Source of the DNA: Labrenzia sp. THAF82
GTDB taxonomy: Bacteria > Pseudomonadota > Alphaproteobacteria > Rhizobiales > Stappiaceae
Length of the DNA: 64,000 bases
NCBI RefSeq assembly: GCF_009363435.1
Contig: NZ_CP045354.1
Location: 3,934,501 to 3,998,500, forward strand
Reading direction: 5' to 3'
A program made the position numbers and the translations under genes. This document shows positions 52,716 to 61,364 of this stretch, one piece after another; positions within the stretch are counted from its first letter, which is position 1, and each line of letters begins with the position of its first letter. Below the pieces are notes generated by a model. The model saw nothing but the letters and a program-made list of their open reading frames with translations, did not search any database and was not told where the DNA came from.

Positions 52716-53954
52716 CTATTCGGCGGGCACGAAAGAGTGTCGCGCCGAAAGATGGCGCACCGATAGTGCTGCGCCAAGACTAAGCAGCATGCCAATAGCC
52801 ATAACTATGATCATTCCCCACGGCGATCCCGCGATGGCGCTGCCTGTATAAAGCCACGTGACAAACGAACCGGTGATCGCACCGGCACCGACTTGCAGCG
52901 ATGCAGTCAGTCCGGAAGCCGAACCGGCAAGTTCCGGTCGGACACTGACAGCACCTGATAGCGCACTTGGCAGGCAAACGCCGTTGCCCAGTCCTAGCAA
53001 GAACATTGGCAAAAACAGGATCTGCGCCGACAGACCATTGAAATAGGTGAAGGTCGCAATAATCGAAACTGAAAGAATTCCGATCAAAGTGCCCGCCATG
53101 ATCATTGGCATCAGACCGACCCGTTCAGCAAATTTCCCCGAAATGAAATTCCCGGCAATGTAACCAAGCGCTACAAACATGAAGTAGAAGCCCATTTCGG
53201 CTGCACTGAGTGACAGCATTCCGGCGGCGATATAGGGCGCTCCCCCGAGATAGGCGAAATAGGTCAGCGCGGAAAACGCTGCCGTCAGCGCATAACTCCA
53301 AAACAACGGCTCCCTGCACAGGTCCGTATAGGACTTCACAACCTGCCGAGGTCCAACTTTCGTTCTTTCTGTATGCGTTTCGGGCAACTTGTAGATGCTT
53401 GCCCACAAAGCCCCTATGCCGAGGATAAGCATAAGAACAAAACCACCCTGCCAGCCGAAAAACTCATCGAGCAGTCCGCCAATTGCCGGACCGATCGTCG
53501 GCATGACCGCCATGCCCATCGTGACAAATCCAATCATGCTTGCAGCTTGATTTGGACCGTAGAGATCCCTCACGATGGCTCTGCCGAGAACCATTCCGGT
53601 GCAACCGCCTGCGGCTTGCAAAATGCGTGCGAAAACCAGGGCTTCGATCGTGGGTGCAAAGAGGCACAGGATGCTGCCGATGACGAACAGTGTCATGCCG
53701 ACAATGATCACAGGACGACGGCCATATTGATCAGACAGCGGTCCCCAGATCAGTTGCGAAACGGCGACGGCAACAAAGAATGCAGACATGGACAGCTGGA
53801 TTTCACCAGCGGTCGCGGAAAAAACAATCATCATGCCTGCGAGAGAAGGCAGATAAATCTGCATTGCGAGTGGATTGACGGTCGAGACCGCAATCAGCAC
53901 CGCTAAAGAAGGCCGTGCAGCCCTTTCTGTCGCGCGTCTTTGGCCGGATTTCAT
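52716..53954 (-). CDS. Bcr/CflA-type MFS multidrug efflux transporter
   Basis: 412 residues, twelve membrane segments. NPLAMQIYLPSLAGM at helix 1 and the loop motif WGPLSDQYGRRPVIIVGM, then RILQAAGGCTGMVLGRAIVRDLY, are typical of the drug:H+ antiporter Bcr/CflA group. Proton-driven export of drugs or small metabolites from the cytoplasm. Converges with moaA (36-nt gap). No regulator is adjacent; substrate unknown. Confidence 0.92.
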   Translation of the reverse strand: MKSGQRRATERAARPSLAVLIAVSTVNPLAMQIYLPSLAGMMIVFSATAGEIQLSMSAFFVAVAVSQLIWGPLSDQYGRRPVIIVGMTLFVIGSILCLFAPTIEALVFARILQAAGGCTGMVLGRAIVRDLYGPNQAASMIGFVTMGMAVMPTIGPAIGGLLDEFFGWQGGFVLMLILGIGALWASIYKLPETHTERTKVGPRQVVKSYTDLCREPLFWSYALTAAFSALTYFAYLGGAPYIAAGMLSLSAAEMGFYFMFVALGYIAGNFISGKFAERVGLMPMIMAGTLIGILSVSIIATFTYFNGLSAQILFLPMFLLGLGNGVCLPSALSGAVSVRPELAGSASGLTASLQVGAGAITGSFVTWLYTGSAIAGSPWGMIIVMAIGMLLSLGAALSVRHLSARHSFVPAE

Positions 53955-54272
53955 ACCCAGGAAGGAACCCTTGTTATTTTTCCTTTGCCGAAAACAGCTT
54001 AGGATGGGGTTACCATAGGTGACTGGCGTGATCCGGTTGTGAAAAGCGATATTGATACAACCAGAAAGGCCTCAAGCGATTGGCTTTTCTTGTCTTTTTG
54101 AAAGATTGCTTCAGAATTTTGAGTCGCCTGAAACACAACCTGAATGGCTGTTTCACGATCGTATACCGCGTCGGCCAAACGCCAGACCAAACACTGCCTT
54201 TAATCCATGACAAAAAAACCGGCGGCGCTCAGCGGGCCACCGGCTTTACTGAAGGTTCAAGACTGACATCCC
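53955..54272. other. intergenic region efflux pump / mrp
   Basis: 318 nt. It contains the promoter region of the pump on the left and the mrp terminator on the right. In between I see no repeat and no credible gene; the short open frames have no ribosome site or family resemblance. Confidence 0.4.
54211..54247 (-). terminator. intrinsic terminator of mrp
   Basis: On the minus strand AAAGCCGGTGGC pairs with GCCGCCGGTTT (two G-U pairs, 12 bp), followed by TTTTTT, 26 nt past the mrp stop. Confidence 0.85.
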
Positions 54273-55418
54273 TCAGTCGAAGACAATCTTCGGTGCTCCC
54301 CGTTCCGGGGAATTTTCAGATCTTTGAATGCCGGCCACAACCTTGGTTGCGATGTCCTTGTAGATTTCGGCCATAGCGCCTTCCGGATCGGAGACCACGA
54401 TCGGTGTTCCGGCGTCCGACGTTTCTCGGATCTTCATTGTGAGCGGGATCTCACCGAGGAACGGCACAGACAAGCGTTCAGCTTCTGCCCTCGCACCACC
54501 GTGACCAAAGATGTCATGCCGTCCGCCACAATCGGGACAAAGGAAGTAACTCATGTTTTCCACGATGCCCAGCACCGGAACATCGACGCGCTTGAACATG
54601 TTCAGGCCCTTACGCGCATCGATCAGCGCCAAATCCTGAGGCGTCGACACGATTACCGCACCGGCAAGCGGGACTTGTTGGGCCATTGTCAGCTGCGCAT
54701 CGCCCGTGCCAGGGGGCATGTCGACAACCAAGACGTCAAGATCTCCCCAGGCGACCTCCCGAAGCATTTGGGTCAGCGCGGAAATCACCATCGGTCCACG
54801 CCAGATCATTGGCGTTTCCTCTTCGACCATGAAGCCCATGGACATGACCTTGATGCCGTATCCGACCAACGGCTTCAACAAGCGTCCAGAATCAGCTTCC
54901 GGTCGCCCTGAAACATTGAAAAGCCTGGGGACGGATGGTCCGTAGATGTCGGCATCAAGAACCCCTACTCTCAGGCCGTTTGCAGCCATTGCAAGCGCAA
55001 GATTGGCAGTTGTTGTCGATTTGCCGACGCCGCCCTTGCCGGAAGCAACCGCAACAATGTGCCGAATGCCGGGGACGCCTGGCTTAGCGGGCGCCTGCTC
55101 CTCACGGGCCGGTTGCGGCCGGGGCGCTGGCGCGGCGGGCTGCGGCGCGTTTTTGGCAGCACCAGGCGCGCGTTCTGCCGTCAGTGCGACCATTGCATTT
55201 TGGACACCGTCAACTTCCTTGACGACCTTTTCAGCTGCTTGGCGAAGGGGTTCCAGTTCCTGCGCACGCTCTGCTGGAACTGTTATGGAAAAGGCCACAC
55301 GTCCATCTGATACAAACACATCCGACACAAGTCCCAGAGAGACGATATCCCCTTCAAGATCCGGCCCTTTTATCTGCCTGAGGCGTTCCATGACCGCTGA
55401 TTTTATGCTCTCGTTCAT
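54273..55418 (-). CDS. mrp: iron-sulfur cluster carrier ATPase Mrp/ApbC
   Basis: 381 residues. N-terminal MIP18/DUF59 domain (~1-85), an Ala/Pro-rich linker (~90-115), then the ATPase with deviant Walker A GKGGVGK (127-133), VLDADIYGPSVPRLF, VVDMPPGTGDAQL, and the cluster-binding CxxC in YFLCPDCGGRHDIFG. It holds and hands over [4Fe-4S] clusters in the cytoplasm. The only gene on its transcript, preceded by AGGACAAG. Confidence 0.95.
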   Translation of the reverse strand: MNESIKSAVMERLRQIKGPDLEGDIVSLGLVSDVFVSDGRVAFSITVPAERAQELEPLRQAAEKVVKEVDGVQNAMVALTAERAPGAAKNAPQPAAPAPRPQPAREEQAPAKPGVPGIRHIVAVASGKGGVGKSTTTANLALAMAANGLRVGVLDADIYGPSVPRLFNVSGRPEADSGRLLKPLVGYGIKVMSMGFMVEEETPMIWRGPMVISALTQMLREVAWGDLDVLVVDMPPGTGDAQLTMAQQVPLAGAVIVSTPQDLALIDARKGLNMFKRVDVPVLGIVENMSYFLCPDCGGRHDIFGHGGARAEAERLSVPFLGEIPLTMKIRETSDAGTPIVVSDPEGAMAEIYKDIATKVVAGIQRSENSPERGAPKIVFD

Positions 55419-55801
55419 TCACTTGTCCTGTCGACTGATCCGACTTCTTCTGCCCTTTGGGGCGAAAACCAAGGGAACCCTAATTTGCCTGGCATCAAAA
55501 GCAATCTGCCAAAATGCTGCACATATGTGTTCCGCGCCCCAAAACTGTCCAAACACTAGGTATTGCCCATCGCCGCAATTTCAAACCTTCTGTCTTGAAA
55601 CCACCGAGTTTTTTGAAACGTGAAAACGCGACTGAAGCAGCGACCTCTCTCGTTTTCGGTTCAAATACCGCACGATCGACTGATTGTCCCGACGAAACCA
55701 TGAGGACAATATTTGTCTTGCGGTGCGCGGGCTCGAAGTTAGTCTTCGCGCGGAGGTCCCTTCCGGATTCCCTAGGTACAATCAGACCACAGGACTTTGC
55801 C
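55419..55801. other. intergenic region mrp / SDR
   Basis: 383 nt. A cluster of TTGTC/GACAA half-sites (ATTGTCC at 55683-55689, GGACAAT at 55704-55710, palindrome GACAA-TAT-TTGTC at 55705-55717) is the only structure I see and could be an operator for the SDR gene. The frame open upstream of the SDR has no family resemblance. Confidence 0.4.
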
Positions 55802-56482
55802 ATGCCGGCTTGCCTTATCACCGCGACCAACCGTGGGATCGGATACGAATTGGCGCGCACTGCACTTGCCAAAGGCTGGACCGTCTTCGGATCTGCGCGC
55901 GCCCCTGCCGCTGCAGACGAAACGGCCAAATCTCTTGGCGAAGGATTCGTTCCTTTGGTTTTCGACGTGACAGACCATGACAGCGTTCAAAAGTCGGCGG
56001 ACATGCTTTCCGACAAGATCGATTTACTGATAAACAATGCCGGCGTCATAGGTCCGCAGCGACAGTCTCCGCTCGATATGGACATGATTGGATTTTCTGA
56101 AACGATTGCAGTCAACACTATTGCCCCGCTTGCGGTCTCGCATGCCTTTCTTCCGCATTTGAGACAGTCCGGTGCCGGCAGGATACTGACAATCTCAAGC
56201 CAAATGTCCTGGATGGGATATCGCAAGTCGGACAGGCTTGCCTATCGCGCTTCCAAGGCCGCCGTAAACAAGGTCATGCAAGGCCTTGCAACCGAGCTCG
56301 AAGCGGAAGGCATCCCGGTTGCCCTGATCGACCCGGGCTGGGTTCGCACGGATATGGGCGGTGCATCTGCCGACAATTGCCCGAAGGACGTCGCGGACGG
56401 TGTCTTCAAGATCGCTGACAGTCTGTCCATTGCAGAGACAGGCAAATTCTTCAAATGGACAGGGGAAGAACGCCCCTTTTAG
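55802..56482 (+). CDS. short-chain dehydrogenase/reductase
   Basis: 226 residues, CsgA-like small SDR: NAD(P)-binding TATNRGIG (TGxxxGxG with TGA replaced by TAT), LLINNAGVIG, and catalytic Ser-Tyr-Lys in ISSQMSW and YRASKAAVN. The change of the first Gly in the dinucleotide motif to Ala is common in this subgroup. Start ATG 55802 follows AGGA; the frame is open 96 codons upstream but without SDR similarity. Probably co-transcribed with the GNAT gene 29 nt later. Substrate unknown. Confidence 0.88.
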   Translation: MPACLITATNRGIGYELARTALAKGWTVFGSARAPAAADETAKSLGEGFVPLVFDVTDHDSVQKSADMLSDKIDLLINNAGVIGPQRQSPLDMDMIGFSETIAVNTIAPLAVSHAFLPHLRQSGAGRILTISSQMSWMGYRKSDRLAYRASKAAVNKVMQGLATELEAEGIPVALIDPGWVRTDMGGASADNCPKDVADGVFKIADSLSIAETGKFFKWTGEERPF

Positions 56483-56511
56483 TCTCTCCCAGGTTACTCA
56501 GGAGTCGCCCA

Positions 56512-57102
56512 ATGACATGGCCCCTTCCCGTCACGCTGTCCGGCCAATACGCAACGCTAGTGCCCTTGTCACAAGAGCATGCAGCGGACCTCGCTGAGGC
56601 GTCCAGTGAAGGCGATTTGTGGAAAGTCTGGTACACGACGGTGCCGAAACCAAGTGATATTCCGGCTGAAATCGACCGTCGGCTCGATTTGCAAGCAAGT
56701 GGCTCTATGCTTCCCTTTGCCGTTCTGACGCCCGATGGCAAGGCGGTCGGCATGACCACCTATATGAACATCGACGCGACATACAAGCGGGTTGAAATCG
56801 GCTCGACATGGTACCGCAAAGCCGTGCAACGCACGCGAGTGAATACAGAATGTAAGCGAATGTTGCTCACACATGCGTTTGAGGACCTGCAATGCATTGC
56901 CGTTGAGTTCAGGACTCATTTCATGAACAGGCAAAGTCGCGCGGCCATCGAACGCCTTGGCGCCAAACTCGATGGCGTCCTGCGGTCCCATATGAGGACC
57001 ACCGATGGCTCATTAAGAGATACTGCCGTTTATTCGATTCTTCCGCACGAATGGCCAACCGTCAGGGCCGGTCTGGATTTCAAGCTAGCAGAAGAACGCT
57101 AG
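56512..57102 (+). CDS. GNAT-family N-acetyltransferase (RimJ/RimL-like)
   Basis: 196 residues: PLSQEHAADLAEAS, GMTTYMNIDATYKRVEIGSTWY, and VNTECKRMLLTHAFEDL with RTHFMNRQSRAAIERLGAKLDG match acetyltransferases that modify protein N-termini or small amines with acetyl-CoA. The start follows CAGGAG. Follows the SDR closely, so perhaps one transcript. Substrate unknown. Confidence 0.87.
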   Translation: MTWPLPVTLSGQYATLVPLSQEHAADLAEASSEGDLWKVWYTTVPKPSDIPAEIDRRLDLQASGSMLPFAVLTPDGKAVGMTTYMNIDATYKRVEIGSTWYRKAVQRTRVNTECKRMLLTHAFEDLQCIAVEFRTHFMNRQSRAAIERLGAKLDGVLRSHMRTTDGSLRDTAVYSILPHEWPTVRAGLDFKLAEER

Positions 57103-57308
57103 TGCACTTTTCCACACAAAGATGAAGCTGCGTTGTTTTGCGCAGACTTCTAAGACTGCGCACAGACCCTTGAAGCACAAGGCCTGGGAACACTAGCCAA
57201 CACATCCACGTGATTTTCAGCTCTTCTTCGGATTTGTTCCAAATTTTAAGCAAATGTGAGGAATTGAGGCGCACGCTGATCTCATCGGCAAAAAAGATGG
57301 GACACGCC

Positions 57309-57767
57309 ATGGAACTCTATCGCGCTTGTTACCGCAGCCAGATCAGATGGAACAAAATGCATCTGCCGCTGCCCGACGAAATTGACAAAACTCTTCTGCG
57401 CATACGGCGCATCAATCGAAAAGCAGGCGTGACCGGTGCTCTTCTCCTCGTCGATCAGCACATCGTTCAAATTCTGGAAGGACAAACCGGCCAGGTGCTC
57501 GACACCGTTTATTGTGTCATGAACGATCCGCGGCTGGAATCCATTGAAGGCATCATTCATGAGCCGGTGGACTTCCGCATGTTCCCGAATTCGCTAATGT
57601 TCTTCCGTGACTTGAGCGATGGCGTTGCAGCATCACAACATGACGTGTTGCGGCCATTGCTGGATCATCCAGGTGATGTGACACGCGAAGAAGCCTATGC
57701 CGCTTTCGGACACTTTGCCAAAGAGCTGCAAGAAGGCCGCCTGACCAACGACATGCTTATGATCTGA
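57309..57767 (+). CDS. BLUF-domain blue-light photoreceptor
   Basis: 152 residues. The N-terminal ~95 form a BLUF domain: LYRACYRSQ with the flavin-coupled Tyr8, RINRKAGVTGALLLVD with Asn36, and IVQILEGQ with Gln54, the three residues of the light-switch hydrogen-bond network. The rest (~55 residues, helical, EEAYAAFGHFAKELQEG) is a short tail with no effector domain. It must act through protein contact, as small BLUF proteins do. The ATG at 57309 has GGGAC upstream; the frame is open from 57210. Confidence 0.85.
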   Translation: MELYRACYRSQIRWNKMHLPLPDEIDKTLLRIRRINRKAGVTGALLLVDQHIVQILEGQTGQVLDTVYCVMNDPRLESIEGIIHEPVDFRMFPNSLMFFRDLSDGVAASQHDVLRPLLDHPGDVTREEAYAAFGHFAKELQEGRLTNDMLMI

Positions 57768-57987
57768 GTGGAACGGATCTGAAAACGTTCCACTTCTCAA
57801 GCAATTGACACCCCTGCTCTGGGCTTGCCGCCTTGTGTCCCAAACCGTTCGGCAGCCTTCAGAGCCGGGTGTCTCAAAAAATTTTCGTCTGCCGGCAATC
57901 AAGTCTTCTCAAAAAATCTATCGGGTTGGTCCACCTGACGCCTTGCCCTTTGTCGTCATGCTCCCATAGTGTTTGCGAAACAAACAC

Positions 57988-58884
57988 ATGCGGAGTCGCC
58001 AGGCTGTGACAGGCCAATATGTTCTCAAACCAGACCCTCTTGATCCAGATCTCTCCACATCCGTTCAAGGTATTGACCAAAACGGTGAAACAGTCGAGAC
58101 ACGGGTCGTCACGGAAAAACCACTGACGCTTTTCCTAAACAGGCAGGAAGTGGTCACGATGATGACGATCGGCGATCATCCAGATCTTCTTGCCGTGGGT
58201 TATCTCAAAAACCAGAATATGCTCGCCGACGATGATGTCATCACCGAGATCGAACACGATGACGATCTTGAGGTTGTTATCGTGCGCACCCAGCGTGAGA
58301 CTGATTTTGAGGAAAAGCTGAAGAAAAAAGTGCGAACGTCGGGCTGTGCTCAAGGCACCGTATTTGGCGATGTCATGGAAGGTTTTGAAACCGTTTCACT
58401 GCCTAAAGAGGCCCGGTTAAAAACATCCTGGCTCTATGCGTTGTCCAAGACCATCAATACGACCCCGTCCCTCTATCTTGAGGCTGGCGCAATCCATGGA
58501 TGCGTCTTGTGCAAGCAAGACAACGCCCTGGTCTATATGGAAGACGTCGGGCGTCACAACGCAGTCGACAAAATAGCAGGCTGGATGGTTCTGAACGACG
58601 TGCCTGCCCATGACAAGATTTTTTACACCACCGGCCGGCTGACATCCGAAATGGTCATCAAGACCGTCATGATGGGCATTCCGATACTTGTATCGCGGTC
58701 CGGGTTTACCGCATGGGGTGTTGAACTTGCACGTCAGGCCGGTCTGACACTGATTGGCCGTGCGAAGGGGAAACGCTTTGTCGCCCTTGCGGGGGCCGAA
58801 AGAATTGAATTTGACATGGATCCGTCGCAGGCAAGCGATGAGCCGGACAAGATAAAGCGAAAAGGGAGTGTTCCAGCGGAATGA
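57988..58884 (+). CDS. fdhD: formate dehydrogenase accessory sulfurtransferase FdhD (variant motif)
   Basis: 298 residues of the FdhD family, which passes sulfur from IscS to the molybdenum cofactor of formate dehydrogenase: PLTLFLNRQEVVTMMTIGDHP, DLLAVGYL, VYMEDVGRHNAVDKIAGW, FYTTGRLTSEMVIKT. The canonical CxxC site reads GCAQG, keeping only Cys120. A separate CxxC appears at 172-175 (HGCVLCKQ). Start uncertain (TTG 57973 or ATG 57988). The gene heads a four-gene Mo-cofactor operon; its stop overlaps mobA by 4 nt. No formate dehydrogenase subunits are in the window. Confidence 0.92.
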   Translation: MRSRQAVTGQYVLKPDPLDPDLSTSVQGIDQNGETVETRVVTEKPLTLFLNRQEVVTMMTIGDHPDLLAVGYLKNQNMLADDDVITEIEHDDDLEVVIVRTQRETDFEEKLKKKVRTSGCAQGTVFGDVMEGFETVSLPKEARLKTSWLYALSKTINTTPSLYLEAGAIHGCVLCKQDNALVYMEDVGRHNAVDKIAGWMVLNDVPAHDKIFYTTGRLTSEMVIKTVMMGIPILVSRSGFTAWGVELARQAGLTLIGRAKGKRFVALAGAERIEFDMDPSQASDEPDKIKRKGSVPAE

Positions 58885-59522
58885 ACGGTGTGAGCAAGAG
58901 TGTGCCGATTGAAAATGTTCTCGGCTGCGTTCTGGCCGGAGGGCAGTCCCGCCGCATGGGAGGTGGTGACAAAAGCCTTCTAAATGTTGGTGGCAAGACG
59001 ATGCTCGAGATGATCCTCGCCCGCCTGTCACCGCAGGTGGAAAGCATCGTGTTGAATGCCAATGGAGATCCGAACCGTTTCAGTCACTTCGGACTGAGCG
59101 TCGTACCGGACCCCGTTGGTGATTTCGCCGGACCTTTAGCGGGCATTCTCGCCGGGTTAACTTATGTCAAAGAAAACAGACCTGACGTCAGCCACGTTGT
59201 TTCGGTTGCCGGCGACACACCGTTTTTTCCGGCGACTCTCGTCAAAGATCTCTGCTCTTCGGTTCCGTCAGAAAAACCCGTGATTGCTCTCGCCACTTCT
59301 TCAGACAAGCTGCATCCCGTTTTTGGCCTCTGGCCGGTCAGTCTTTGTTCGGACCTGCATACCTGGCTGAGTACCGGCCAAAGCGGCAAGGTGCTCGCGT
59401 TTGTCGACAGGCACGACAGTGTCGAGGTCTCCTTTGACACCGATGCGACGACTGGCCTGGATCCGTTTTTCAACGCCAATCGGCCTGAAGACCTGAACAC
59501 CGTCCGCAAAGCGCTCACATGA
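58881..59522 (+). CDS. mobA: molybdenum cofactor guanylyltransferase
   Basis: 213 residues with the nucleotidyltransferase start VLGCVLAGGQSRRMGGGDKSLL (GGxSxRMGxxK form), VPDPVGDFAGPLAGI and VAGDTPFFPATLV. It attaches GMP from GTP to Mo-molybdopterin, making the MGD form used by formate dehydrogenase-type enzymes. Overlaps fdhD and mobB by 4 nt each, so the proteins are made in step. Confidence 0.95.
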   Translation: MNGVSKSVPIENVLGCVLAGGQSRRMGGGDKSLLNVGGKTMLEMILARLSPQVESIVLNANGDPNRFSHFGLSVVPDPVGDFAGPLAGILAGLTYVKENRPDVSHVVSVAGDTPFFPATLVKDLCSSVPSEKPVIALATSSDKLHPVFGLWPVSLCSDLHTWLSTGQSGKVLAFVDRHDSVEVSFDTDATTGLDPFFNANRPEDLNTVRKALT

Positions 59523-60040
59523 CAAAGACCCCTGTTTTCGGCATCACGGGCTGGAAAAACTCCGGCAAGACACAACTTGTTACCAGCCTTGTTGGCGAAT
59601 TCACCGCGCGCGGTTTCAAAGTGTCCACTGTCAAGCATGCACACCACAATTTCGACATCGATCGGCCCGGGGCAGACAGCTACCGGCACCGGGAGGCCGG
59701 CGCGAGCGAAGTCGCTCTTGTGTCTGGACGACGATGGGCACTGATGCACGAGCTTCGCGACGAAGAAGAGCCACCACTTGACGCCATTCTTTCCCGGCTT
59801 GCTCCTTGTGACCTCATTCTGATCGAGGGATACAAACGAGAAAATCACGCCAAAATAGAAGCAAGACGAACCGAGACCCGTGATCGTGGTCGCCTCGCGC
59901 CTGAAGATCCGAACATCATGGCTGTTGCTGCGGATCACGCCCAACCAGACGAAACACTGCCTGTATTCGATCTCAACGATGTTGGCGCTATGGCGGATTT
60001 CATTGAAGCCCATGCAGGTTTGAAAAGGCCCGCTACATGA
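59519..60040 (+). CDS. mobB: molybdopterin-guanine dinucleotide biosynthesis adaptor MobB
   Basis: 173 residues, P-loop GTPase: GITGWKNSGKTQLVTSLVGEF, VKHAHHNFDIDRPGADSYRHREAGA and LILIEGYKRENHAKIE. MobB binds GTP and assists MobA. Four-nt overlaps with mobA and moeA. Confidence 0.95.
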   Translation: MTKTPVFGITGWKNSGKTQLVTSLVGEFTARGFKVSTVKHAHHNFDIDRPGADSYRHREAGASEVALVSGRRWALMHELRDEEEPPLDAILSRLAPCDLILIEGYKRENHAKIEARRTETRDRGRLAPEDPNIMAVAADHAQPDETLPVFDLNDVGAMADFIEAHAGLKRPAT

Positions 60041-61314
60041 GCGACAAATCCGTCCTTAACGACTGTTTTTTGCACGACAAGCAGCGGCTGCGTCACCACG
60101 AAGCCCTGCAGATCCTGAAGGACCAGGTGTCGACGATTGCAGACGTCGAAACGGTTCGCCTCGAAAACGCACTTGAACGCATTCTCGCAGAAGACATCAC
60201 AGCACCTCGAAACATTCCGCTCGCCGACAATTCAGCAGTCGATGGATACGCTTTCCGTCATTCAGACTTCGACGAAGCTGGTGGATTTTTTCAGATACAG
60301 CAACGTATTGCTGCCGGTCATGCAAGCGATGCCACACTGGGTCCGTGGGCAGCTGGCCGTATTTTCACTGGCGCTGTCATGCCCCCTGGCGCAGACACCG
60401 TTGCCATGCAAGAGGACTGCGAGACACACCAGCAGGATGGCAAAGACTTTGTCATCGTTCCCCAGGGCCTCAAGAAAGGCGCCAATTGCCGGAAAGCTGG
60501 TGAGGACGTCAAGGAGGGAACCGCTCTCCTGGCTGCAGGGCACCGGCTAAGACCACAGGATCTGGCAGCTATCGCCTCCACAGGTCAGGCGGCGATCAAG
60601 GCTTTTCGCAATCTCAAGGTTGCACTTGTTTCAACGGGCGACGAGCTTCGCCGGCCTGGCGATCTCATTTCCGTTGGCGATGTCTATGACGCCAACCATT
60701 TCCTGTTGCGTGGGCTGTGTGCCGGGCTTCCGGTTGAAATTGCAGACCTCGGAATTCTCAAAGACGATGCCTCGCTGATCGAGACCAGACTAAAGGAAAC
60801 CGCGGAGCAATTCGACCTTGTGCTCACAACCGGCGGCGCGAGCCTTGGCGAAGAAGACCACATACTGCGTTTGCTCGACAAACTGGGTCAGCGGCACATG
60901 TGGCAACTGGCAATCAAACCGGGCCGTCCAATGATGTTCGGAAACATCGAGTCTTGCGCGTTTCTCGGTCTGCCAGGAAACCCGGTGGCCGCCATGGTCT
61001 GCTTTCTGCTTTATGCACGTCCCGTCATCAATGTGCTGGCTGGTGGCAGGTTCCTGGAGCCACAAGGGATTCAAATACCGGCTGCCTTCGAGGTTCCGCG
61101 AAAGAAACCGGACAGACGCGAATTCTATCGCGGTTGGCTTGAAGAAGGTTCTGACGGCAATACTCTCGCGCAAAAATTTCAGCGCGATGGTTCCGGGTTG
61201 ATTTCCGGCTTGAGAGAAGCTGACGGATTGATTGAAATACCGGAAGAAACCACAGAAATTCGCAAGGGTGACCTTGTGCGGTTTCTACCCTTTTCGGGAT
61301 TTGGCATTCGCTAG
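60037..61314 (+). CDS. moeA: molybdopterin molybdenumtransferase
   Basis: 425 residues: NIPLADNSAVDGYAFRH, RIFTGAVMPPGADTVAMQED, ALVSTGDEL, YDANHFLLRGL, TTGGASLGEEDH and KPGRPMMFGN with FLGLPGNPVAAMVCF. It inserts molybdate into adenylylated molybdopterin. Last gene of the fdhD-mobA-mobB-moeA operon, joined by a 4-nt overlap. The operon therefore couples Mo insertion, MGD formation and sulfuration. Confidence 0.96.
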   Translation: MSDKSVLNDCFLHDKQRLRHHEALQILKDQVSTIADVETVRLENALERILAEDITAPRNIPLADNSAVDGYAFRHSDFDEAGGFFQIQQRIAAGHASDATLGPWAAGRIFTGAVMPPGADTVAMQEDCETHQQDGKDFVIVPQGLKKGANCRKAGEDVKEGTALLAAGHRLRPQDLAAIASTGQAAIKAFRNLKVALVSTGDELRRPGDLISVGDVYDANHFLLRGLCAGLPVEIADLGILKDDASLIETRLKETAEQFDLVLTTGGASLGEEDHILRLLDKLGQRHMWQLAIKPGRPMMFGNIESCAFLGLPGNPVAAMVCFLLYARPVINVLAGGRFLEPQGIQIPAAFEVPRKKPDRREFYRGWLEEGSDGNTLAQKFQRDGSGLISGLREADGLIEIPEETTEIRKGDLVRFLPFSGFGIR

Positions 61315-61364
61315 TACAGAACGTGTTGAACCCGACGCCTTGCGCCGGGTCCAGAAGTCAAAGT

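Noticed and set aside
55514..55801. 96-codon N-terminal extension of the SDR
   Set aside because: The SDR fold begins at the Met at 55802, which has a ribosome site; the extension has no resemblance to any domain and lies over promoter-like sequence.
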